This document shows positions 35,095 to 43,477 of a stretch of 64,000 nt of DNA, in pieces (the stretch's first letter is position 1; each line of letters begins with the position of its first letter). The stretch spans positions 147,363,379-147,427,378 of the forward strand of contig CP136063.1 in NCBI GenBank assembly GCA_032622095.1, written 5' to 3'. Made by a program: the position numbers and the translations under genes. The DNA comes from Siphonodentalium dalli. Lineage: Eukaryota; Mollusca; Scaphopoda; Gadilida; Siphonodentaliidae. The notes under the pieces are model-generated. The model was not told where the DNA came from and ran no database searches. It saw only the letters and a list, made by a program, of their open reading frames with translations.

Positions 35095-35335
35095 ATTCAA
35101 ATACTAATATTAGGTATTTAAACATGCATACTATTTGCCAGTATTTATACCTGTTTGTTATTGTCAATATTATGTTACATGTCCTGACTAACATCACTGG
35201 ATAGTGGTCAGTCAATAAAGAATTCTATTCTATTCTATATAAATTTATGGGAGAATTGTTTTGAAAATTTACAGGCATGTTTTGGATCACCTCCAGATGG
35301 GAGCTGTCTAATTTGAAGAATATTTTTGATGATAA

Positions 35336-35715
35336 ATTTGGTTCTAATGAATATAATGAGTTTAAATTTTTTATACATGTTCAACATATATTAGGGTTGC
35401 TTGCTTATTGCCATGTGGCTGAATACAAATTCAAGCTATGTTTTAATTAAGGGATTGTCCAATGATTTTTTAGCAGAGTAATATGGATCTTTCATGACTT
35501 AGAAATTTTAGTTTTCTTGGTATTGTAATGCTTCAATATGGTATCTTTCCGAAATGCAATTTGAAATAAGCCAAGGGGTGTATTATGTCATGCCTGGTGG
35601 TGATCTTGTTTTCCATTTATAAGTATTTTCACTTGCTAGGCATGTGGTCCTAAATCTTACATTGAAATTAAAGATAACAATGACATTAACATTTCTCTCT
35701 GTGTTTTTTTCATAG
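35336..35715 (+). other. CNTLN: Intron end before a CNTLN exon
   Basis: The first part resembles the 3' end of the core-repeat sequences at 24.6-25.2 kb (words GAAATGCAATTTGAAATAAGC and GTATTATG..ATG). The last 20 bases, GTGTTTTTTTCATAG, are a good polypyrimidine tract and acceptor. Confidence 0.5.
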
Positions 35716-35804
35716 GCAGATAAAGATTTTGTTTGGTCACTATGGAAGAGGCTGCAGGTTGCAAATCCCGATATAACTCAGGCTATTGCCTTGGTGATGC
35801 AAAG
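35716..35804 (+). CDS. CNTLN: Centlein-like gene: 89-nt exon with the conserved FVWSLWKRLQ block
   Basis: The acceptor is TTTTTTTCATAG and the donor GTAACT at 35805. In phase 0 it encodes ADKDFVWSLWKRLQ followed by VANPDITQAIALVMQ and two bases AG (so Arg or Ser next). In centlein, as I remember it, the corresponding block reads almost the same (DKEFVWSLWKRLQ, then a NPD.TQA segment) and continues into RE/KQK. The upstream exon ending in EELVQCQ fits too. Centlein links centriolar proteins (C-Nap1 and CEP68 in vertebrates) and is mostly coiled coil. No following exon was found in the remaining 28 kb. A different coiled-coil protein sharing this block is the alternative. Confidence 0.78.
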
Positions 35805-36812
35805 GTAACTATATTATATCTCTTCCTAATCTCTATTAATTCCAAGAAGTATGAAATACATACATTGGCCCTGGCCCCTGTTGATCAAATAACTTTATTA
35901 ATACCTATAATTTTTTCTGCAATTTGAGTTTCTTTTTAGTTGAAAATCTAGACATTTTCATAGATATGATAGTTGGGAGGATTTAATATTGTGGAGGGTT
36001 TCAAAGTGACTGCACAGGTAACAGGAAGTTATGAGGTAATCTCACTGGATGGAATCACCAGTCCTACAATGAAATTTTAAAATGTTCAAATCAATTTCTG
36101 ACAGGAAACAGTTAGATACACTGATATGAAATAAATATATATATCTATTAATACCAATGACATTTTCTTCTTGCAAAGCAACCACCATCAAATTTTCATT
36201 GAGTCCTCTCAAAATGGATGTTGCATTTGTATGCACAACCTTCCAATTATTTCAGTTACAATATGTGGTAAAGAGGCCTTCCAATTATCTCATGTGTCGG
36301 TAATTCTCTCCCGTGTCAATGCATAGAAAGGAATATTCATGGATGCAATGAGGTGTTGAGCGGACAATTTGCTACTCAACTTTAGGGGTCAATCCATTTT
36401 GACCTTAGTAATTGTTTGGTGAGACCTCAAGAAATTGACTTGCGACAACGATTTCCATTATGTGTTGTGTGATGGTTCGGGACTCTTGTCCGCCTGGTTT
36501 TATAGCTATTAGCGGGACACGTAATTAGTCAGTGCGAACATATTGACAAACTCTAAAGACATCTATTAAAATATTGTCAGATGGTAGTCTTGGGGGCGGC
36601 TCTAGCTATCAGATGGAAATTTCTGGTAGCATCCCTCGGTTCAATCTGTGATTCAATGTGACATCATCTAACTTGTTATTTCCATCCAGCTCACTTGGAA
36701 TTAGGTTGTTTTTTCCCTTCCTAGCAACTTGTGATATTTACTCTTGATAAGACCATTAAAAGTAAATGTCTGCTCTCAGACAATTATTAGAGGAAAATTG
36801 GGATGATTGGAC
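35805..36812 (+). other. CNTLN: Start of the next CNTLN intron, no features
   Basis: AT-rich intronic sequence with no repeat boundaries or coding evidence. I searched by eye for the expected continuation (RE-K-K... KDRKVLEILQ-type sequence) here and to the right edge and did not see it. Confidence 0.4.
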
Positions 36813-37165
36813 AAGGGAGTGTCTGGAAAACCATTGTAGACACAGGGCTTGACAAAATAGTTTCTGCCAATGAGGCATCCACTTCCTTCTTTGTATTAAT
36901 ATTAAAGGGACCCAATGCACTCACAGTGTGATGGTACAGGGGAGTGTCTGGAAAACCATTGTAGACACAGGGCTTAACAAAATAGTTTCTGCCAATGAGG
37001 CACCCACTCCCCCCTTTGTATTAATATTAAAGGGACCCAAGGCACTCGCAGTGTGATGTGACAAGGGAGTGTCTGGAAAACCATTGTAGAGACAGGGCTT
37101 AACAAAATAGTTTCTGCCAATGAGGCACCCAATCCCCCCTTTGTATTAATATTAAAGGCACTCGC
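36813..37165. repeat. Tandem triplication, unit about 124 bp
   Basis: ACAAGGGAGTGTCTGGAAAA starts units at about 36813 and 37061, and ACAGGGGAGTGTCTGGAAAA starts one at about 36937. Each carries CAAAATAGTTTCTGCCAATG and TTTGTATTAATATTAAAGG. Identity between units is high, so the expansion is recent. The last unit is shortened at its end. No coding frame is conserved through all three. Confidence 0.85.
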
Positions 37166-37634
37166 AGTGGGTAAATGTGAAAAAAAATATTGGTCAAAAT
37201 ATCACCTCAAAGAAAACATGGAGAAATAGGTCAACTTTGTTCATATATTCATTATTATTATAGTTCTCCAATATAAAAATTTTGCACGTTGAAACCAATG
37301 TTATGTAAAAAAAATAAAATATTTTTCAATATTTACCATCAAGTTTTGATTAAACTTAGGTATATTATAGGACTAATTTGACTTTTATCAGTAACAGTGA
37401 TGTTTATATAACAATGGCGATTTGCAAAATCTCATTATTGGATAATTTAATATTAATCATGAAAATGAGACAAAAAGTCAATCTATTTTTTCATGCTCTT
37501 GTTATTTAAATGAACCAATTCGAAAGTCTTGAGTTCCTTTATTAAAGACTGAAACATATAAATGCAGGCTAACCTGTGACAGGCTGCTCCCAATCTTTAA
37601 CTGATCAATGCCGTTGCACTCTTTTGGACATTTA

Positions 37635-39230
37635 TTAGCTCAACTTTTCTTTGTTAAGTTTGAGCTATTGCCATGGGTTGATGTCCATCGTCCGTCCATA
37701 ATCCTTTGGCTCACCCTATATAGGCCGCATCCCTCATCCGATCATCCAATCTTCATATGGATTTTCGGGGTGACCTCTAGATGGGAGCCATCGAGTTTTT
37801 CGGAAATTTGTTTAAACAAATGGCCGCCAGCAACCATATTGAATTTCAAATTTGAATCCATTGGCACACCCTGCAGCCCGCATTTATTGGAGAAATGTTT
37901 TTAAAATTTACCCTTTGGAGAATATCTGTAACGTCATATACATGACGTCATGAGTAAATTTAACGTCAACGTCATAGCAATAATTATTAACAAGTTCGGG
38001 TCAAAAGAGTCCAATAATTCATTTGAATTTATGTGCATGTTTTGTTAAAGGGGTACTGTACGCCATTTTCATTAAATTTCCGGTGACAACAACGATCTAA
38101 TATCGATAATATATAGAAACATAAGTAATTTGAGTCGAAGATGTATTCTGTAAACGCTCAGGTTAATAGGCTATCTTAAAATTTAATAATTTAAAAGTTA
38201 ATAATTTGATATAAATTGAATTTATGACTGGAGCCATAAAATGGCGTCAATTAAATTACGAATTACCGTAATCAAAAATAGTAATTGAGGGATACTGGAT
38301 TTTTTACCGATCGCACACACGATTGCTTAAAATATTATGATGATACGGGGAGAACACTCAAGCCACTCACTGACTAGCGACGATACAATAACTTACATGA
38401 TTATATGGGACTATTATGCATATAATATAACTTTTATTTGATTCATTTGGTTGAAAACTTTACAAAAATTACTCGACAACGACAATTTGTATTTTTGCAT
38501 TCCGGTAAATTTGTCATCCGTAACATGACTTCGTACTCAACAGACTTTCAAATAATGGAAAAATTGTTACCTTATTCTCCGACTCGGAGACTATAGAAAC
38601 CAACAACAACATTTGGCGTACAGTACCCCTTTAACGTATGTTATTATAATCGATTGCACTTATACATTTGGGACATTATATTAATCAAAATAACTCCTAT
38701 ACAAATCATTTATAAATCAGATGATTTATTGAAGTTATGTCTACATAAAATAACACTTCCTGGCAGCCATTTTGGATTTTATTCTTTGCATGACTAAATC
38801 CTTTGGCTCACCCTACAGGCCACATCCCTCATTTGATAATCACCAACTTCATGTGGCTCTTTGGGGGTGACCTCTAGATGGGAGCCATCAATTTTTTCTG
38901 AAATTCGTTTTAAAAAAATGGCTGCCCGCATTTATTGGAGAAATGTTTTGAAAATTTACAGGCATGTTTAGGATCACCTAAGCTATAAAATTTTAACGAT
39001 TTTCGATGAAAAACATGGCCGCCAGCAGCCATTTTGGATTTTACTCTTTGTATGACAATCATTTGGCACACACTACAGACCGCATCTCTCATCCCATCAT
39101 CACCAAATTTCATATGGATTTTCGGGGTGACCTCTAGTTTACTTTCCTTCTTCTTTATCATTCTATTCATTTCTCAGCAAAAAATTAACTCCTTCCCAAG
39201 TTGAGTTACAGTGTCATTGACACTTTCATT
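37635..39230 (+). mobile_element. Family A element with both ends, interrupted in the middle
   Basis: The 5' end is TTAGCTCAACTTTTC...AAGTTTGAGCT (hairpin), then GCCATGGGTTGATGTCCATCG and core sequence to about 37912. The core resumes at about 38757 (TTCCTGGCAGCCATTTTGG). The 3' end carries CAAGTTGAGTTACAGTGTCATTGACACTTTCATT at 39198-39230: the asymmetric terminal repeat followed by the 7-bp hairpin AGTGTCA-T-TGACACT. The middle 37913-38756 is foreign and includes the TTAA MITE at 38049-38630 and a CRE-like TGACGTCA near 37942. Confidence 0.65.
38049..38630. mobile_element. TTAA MITE, 582 bp, perfect 17-bp ends
   Basis: TTAA at 38045-38048 and 38631-38634 flanks AGGGGTACTGTACGCCA and its matching inverse TGGCGTACAGTACCCCT. 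The outer word TTAAAGG is shared with the MITE at 27496, as is an internal TTTGARTCGAAGA word. This suggests one superfamily. The interior is AT-rich and non-coding. Confidence 0.85.
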
Positions 39231-39990
39231 CTGTTAGCAGCTTGAGATTTATGTAACTTCTCTTACTAATACTAGTCAGACAGAATCTTGCAGTTCATAA
39301 CTTCCTTGCATACTTGTACTAGAGAGGTTTCCGAATAATAACTTTAGTTTGTGTGATCGGATCTGAACCAAATTTGGTATGTGAGGTTATCAGCTCCAAA
39401 TACAGGTCAAGTTTGAATATGGTTTCGGTCCACCCATTTTTGCCGAGAGGTATGGCTTATCCTTTGAGTGCCCCCTTCAATTCCTTATATATCAGGTGTA
39501 TTAGTTCTGAAGAACATAAATTGGCTTGTGTGTAACACCAGATGTTTCTCCTGTGTTTTAGGGATTAATCATGCCTACAAATTTCATAGAATTTTGTTCA
39601 TAGAAATTTCTGTTTTTCTGTGGTTGGAAGTATTGTCAAGTAAAGATAGAGCATATTTTAACTCATTGATGAAATGCAAAAATTTTATTCTTGAAGTTGT
39701 CACCCTGGGTTTCATGTGACTCCAGTATTAAATTTTTGATAATTCTCTTTATGGTACAAAGATGTATCACACTACTCAACCCATTCGAGGTCTCTCAGTG
39801 TAAATGTTGGCTTCTCAGTGTTCTACAATCTACATAAGTCTCAATTTGGCTTTTCTGACTAAACATCAAAACATCAAAAGGTTCTTACTTTTTGCAATAA
39901 AATTATTATGCAAAGGAATATGTCAACAGTTTTGCATTTATCAATTAGAGGGTCAACTGTTGATGCCCAATTATTCTGGGGCGATGTGAC
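39231..39990 (+). other. CNTLN: Intron sequence, one fragment of a core repeat
   Basis: At 39310-39460 the sequence resembles the 24.6-25.5 kb repeats (CCGAATAATAACTTTAG, AAATTTGGTATGTGAGG). Otherwise it is plain AT-rich DNA. Frames at 39353-39719 have no domain evidence. Confidence 0.4.
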
Positions 39991-40433
39991 GGGAGGCCGT
40001 TTTCACATTTATTAAATAATTGGAATTAAGCGCAATTCAATTGTGTTTAAGCACAATTAATTGTGCTCAAGTTAAATTATTTGCGCTTAAGTGTAATTAG
40101 TTTGTGCTTAAGTACAATTAGTTGTACACAAATGTAATTCAATTGCAATTAAGTGCAACTAATTTAACAATATGTGGGCAGCAATTGCACTAAAGTGCAA
40201 TTATTGATCACCATATTAAAAGAAAACCCCCTTAATTCTTATAGAATAGTCTGCAGGAGTACTATCCAGTCAAGCCTGGTTATGAACCTCATTTGATCTT
40301 CGAGGGGTGAAAACTTGTTATAGCTATTGTGCTTAAGCGCAATTGGGTAGAGATGTAAGTAATTGTGCTTATTTTTAAGCACAATTGAATTGCGCTGAAG
40401 TCCAATTATCAATAAATGTGAAAACAGCCTCCC
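39991..40433. mobile_element. TIR element packed with CAATTGTGCTTAA motifs
   Basis: The ends are GGGAGGCCGTTTTCACATTT and, inverted, GGGAGGCTGTTTTCACATTT. The terminal repeats stay alignable through TAATTGGA.TTNAGCGCAATTCAATTGTG. Behind both ends lie dense direct and inverted copies of a GTGCTTAA/AAGCRCAATT word, about 15 in all, leaving a middle of roughly 100 bp of ordinary sequence. Subterminal arrays of this type serve as transposase-binding sites in several DNA transposon superfamilies. I see no clear target duplication and cannot assign a superfamily. Confidence 0.75.
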
Positions 40434-40871
40434 ATACTTGTGTTTAAAGCCAACAAAATAGTGCCACCAACTCATATGGGTTGGTCAATTTTTGCTAATT
40501 TTGACAAGTTTTACGTATGACATTCCTGGACATAAATTCTGGACACAAAATGTATCAGCATCAAATTCATATTAGTTGAGATATTTTACATGCTATCTAC
40601 CTTCATCCAGACTCTCCTGGTCTCATTAACACAGGGTTATCAGTGTTAGATTGTGATGATGAGCCTCTCATTTCTGTTTGATCATCCAGCTGTGCTAATT
40701 AATGGGTCCAACAGCCCTCTACCACCACACAGCTGCCCCAACATATCACTGTCACTCTCTAATTCATAAACCTATTCATGTCCTTAGTGTATTACCTAAC
40801 CATAAAGGAACTTGTCTGTCCAATGATTATCATACCCTGATTGGGAAAGGGTCCCATGCCATGGCCATTGG

Positions 40872-41806
40872 CAAGGGCGTAATTCTAGGTACGGCTGGAC
40901 GGTTTTGGCCGTACCAATATTTTGCTGGCAAAGGTGAATAATATACTTCTAACAGGACCAATATTAATAATCCTGTCATTCCCATCAGTATGCCCAAATT
41001 AACTTATTACGAGTATTGGAACAACGAATTGATCATAATGTTTGATCAGTACACGTAGTTATGATAAGTTGCATCATGTTCCGTGTATACGTGTAGGCAT
41101 GTGCGTGGTATAGATCTGGCGTTGTATATAAACATCACGACCAATGGCCTTTTCAGTCATAACACAAACTCCTTGCCATATTATATAGGGCTGTATGGGC
41201 CTATTCCTAAGTTATGCTCCATGGATAAACACTGCCAGGAAAGTGCATGGGCCAAATGTGTACGTGGTATTGACATATAGATTTTGGTAAATTTAGTTGT
41301 TACGATACATGTATCGCCAACCGTAGGCATGTTACTATCATGTGCCAAATTCAGTCTATCAGGTATAGGCTATAGAATTTTTGTTCAACCAGGTAGCACT
41401 CCACACTCCCCGCATCACACTCCCCTCACCAACTTCCTGCAGTGACATGGCTGCATCGGCGAATGTCATTATGTGATTGTCACTCACTCATGTATATAAT
41501 CTACTAGAAATACCACCGATGTCAGGATTTAGTTGATCTAACTCATTATTACAGTAAATATTACTTATTTCCATTTTTGTAACCACTTCTATAATACTAT
41601 ATGCATGTATATATATCAGGAAACAAAGTAAAACGCGTCATTTTGAATGCAATATTAAAAGATTTCCTCAGGGCAGGCCCCGAACCCCCTCCTCTTGTGT
41701 TCTCTCCCACTTATTGCTTTGCAGCTCGGATAATGCTTCACAGCATATGTAAATTGTGCCCATATTATTCGGCCGTACGCATAATTGTATGACCGCTACG
41801 CCCCTG
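40872..41806. mobile_element. hAT-type non-autonomous element, 935 bp, perfect 8-bp duplication
   Basis: GCCATTGG stands on both sides (40864-40871 and 41807-41814). The ends are CAAGGGCGTA on the left and, inverted from the right, CAGGGGCGTAGCGGTC, a typical hAT terminus. The left end has decayed slightly. Several minisatellite-free, AT-rich segments lie inside and I see no transposase domain, so it depends on a transposase elsewhere. Confidence 0.85.
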
Positions 41807-41926
41807 GCCATTGGGAAAGATTTATGCAACACCAGTCCAATTGGGAGTTTGGAATTGGTCAAACAACTTAGAAAGATTTAAAAGTTACTTTGCCATAGCT
41901 CCAGATAGCTGTCAGTAATACAGCTA

Positions 41927-42151
41927 TAGTAATGCCCTAAATATTCAACTCCTTAACCACAGCATAATTATGGGTAATTTTTCAGGATTTAGTCAGAAAT
42001 ATGGCTTGTTGCCATTCACCTGAAAGCTCATCGGAAAGCTCTCACTGAGAGCTTTCCGATAAATGGCAACAAGCCATATTTCCGACTAAATCCTGAAAAA
42101 TTACCCATAATTTTGTTGTGGTTAAGGAGTCAATTATTTAGGGCATTACTG
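41927..42151. mobile_element. Fold-back MITE (family P), copy 3
   Basis: The arms run from TAGTAATGCCCTAAATATTC through TTTTCAGGATTTAGTCAGAA and back to GGGCATTACTG, with TA next to each end. The centre has an extra duplication of CGGAAAGCTC (about 42020-42055). The intact CTCCTTAACCACAGC word shows the empty site for the nested MITE in copy 2. Confidence 0.85.
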
Positions 42152-42299
42152 TAATTTGTTGAGTACTAGGTACTAAACACATCAACTAATCACTGACAAA
42201 ACTTGAAGTATATCTTTAGAGTCAATCATGTGCAATTTGGAAATTATAAACTAGAAAATTGGAAATATGAGCTACTTTTGGCATCGTAATTTGGACTTA

Positions 42300-42312
42300 G
42301 GGGGGGGGGGGG
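42300..42312. repeat. Poly-G tract, 13 bases
   Basis: An uninterrupted G run in intronic DNA; see the finding on homopolymers. Confidence 0.9.
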
Positions 42313-42513
42313 TCCCTTGTGCTACCAAGGATAATATCCCCTGACCCTATTTTACATGTACATGTAATTTGCCCAAAACAGATATTGCACCATTTTAAAT
42401 ACACATTGGTTATAAATTGTACAAAATGTCAGTTAGACGTCTAGAATGTCAAACCATATGTTGAACATTTCAAACTAATGCTGACTAATGTTGTCAATAT
42501 ATTGTTTTTATAA

Positions 42514-43170
42514 TAACTCTTTCAGTGCCACGGGCCGATCTCATCCCTAAATTTTTTTTTTTTTTAAATTTGGGTTGAATTTTTTTTGGGTATGCTTAAT
42601 TAAGCATGCTATAGTGAATTTAAAAACAAACTGGATAAAACATTAGGGGCATGTTATAACTCAAAACTATCGCCAAGTATTCATAGTAATAATTTTGATG
42701 CCCATGAAAAACGTAAGATTCCCTAGCACTGGGGAAGTCGGTAGCCGAGAGGTAGCGTACTGGTCTCTCCTGCTAGCGGACCGGGGATCGCAACCTGGTC
42801 AGGGTATTCTGACAAAAATCAGAACTCGGTCAGATACCAAGTTTGTCAGGCTGAAAAGTCTCATTCGAGATCACTGAATAAAGATCCGAATGCAAAATGC
42901 CGACTTCCCCCCATAACAACACTTGTCCAGGTATGTTGTCGTGGGTTCAGTACGCTGTCCGATCGGGTGCGGACATTAATGGCTGACCCGTGTACACGCC
43001 TCGGTGTGTGCACGTTAAAGAACGCTACTATAGAGTCACCACAGGGTTATAAAGTTACTCGGCCGTGGTAGCACCTGGACCTCCACATAATCCTCAGCAT
43101 ATTGAGGGCGATGGAGTATCAAGTAGACATAGACACTAAACCATCAAAATAAGTCTGGCACTGAAAGAGT
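42514..43170 (+). mobile_element. TIR element carrying a tRNA-like (SINE-type) internal region
   Basis: The ends are CTCTTTCAGTGCCA (42517-42530) and TGGCACTGAAAGAG (43156-43169). TTAA follows the right end, and ATAA precedes the left end, probably a decayed TTAA. Inside, at about 42738-42795, GGTAGCCGAGAGGTAGCG, TACTGGTCTC and GGACCGGGGATCGCAACC fit the D, anticodon and T parts of a tRNA. Box A fits TRGYNNANNGG exactly. Box B (GGATCGCAACC) is degenerate. A further GTGTGCACGTTAAAGAAC word lies at about 43007. It may be a SINE captured by a MITE or an unusual composite. Confidence 0.55.
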
Positions 43171-43477
43171 TAAGACATATTTCTTCAGTGCATACTTTAC
43201 CATCCTTTTCAGATGTTTTCTTGTCACACTCTCATCATGTCCAAACTATGATCTGCCATTCTTTTGATTTCAATATTGGCTCTGTCTTATAGATACCTTT
43301 GTTTGTCTGATCTATAAATTATCCAGGGAATTAACACAGATCATATTTATTCTCCTGTTTTGACTTGTCATTTGGGCAAATCATTTTGGCAGAGCTCTGA
43401 AAGATGCATCAGATCACATAAAAACCACATCAGACACATTTTTCTAGACAAAAAACAAAAAAGCAACCCAAATAAAA

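Larger units (their letters stand above)
31764..35237 (+). mobile_element. 5'-truncated LINE retrotransposon (CR1/L2-like group, clade uncertain)
   Basis: The sequence starts inside the AP-endonuclease domain (MGDFNAR) and runs through the endonuclease end, a linker and reverse transcriptase. A C-terminal CxxC...H...C motif follows (ICKECKTVENEEHFFLFC, about 34842-34895), then a 3' UTR ending in AATAAAGAATTCTATTCTATTC, a 5-bp tail repeat. Length is about 3.47 kb including a nested 349-bp MITE. It carries stops (for example near 31870, 32884 and 33085) and frameshifts, so it is not active. The clade call rests on general appearance only. Confidence 0.8.
30856..35335 (+). mobile_element. Helentron/HINE-like family A copy, split by a LINE
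   Basis: The 5' part starts with ACCTCAACTTGACAGTCAAGTTTGAGCT-type sequence (terminal hairpin), then CATGGGTTGGCATCCGTCGTC. It continues with core units containing TTCATATGGATCTTCGG, GTGACCTCTAGATGG and GCCAGCAGCCATCTTGGA up to about 31763. The core resumes at 35238 (ATTTATGGGAGAATTGTTTTG) and fades by about 35335 without a 3' hairpin, so the 3' end is lost. Elsewhere in the family the two sides are adjacent (GCAGCCCGCATTTATTGGAG), which locates the LINE insertion. Confidence 0.65.

Noticed and set aside
42738-42795. Functional tRNA gene
   Set aside because: The T-arm/box B is too degenerate, no acceptor stem closes, and the sequence sits within an inverted-repeat element, so a SINE-type remnant is more likely.
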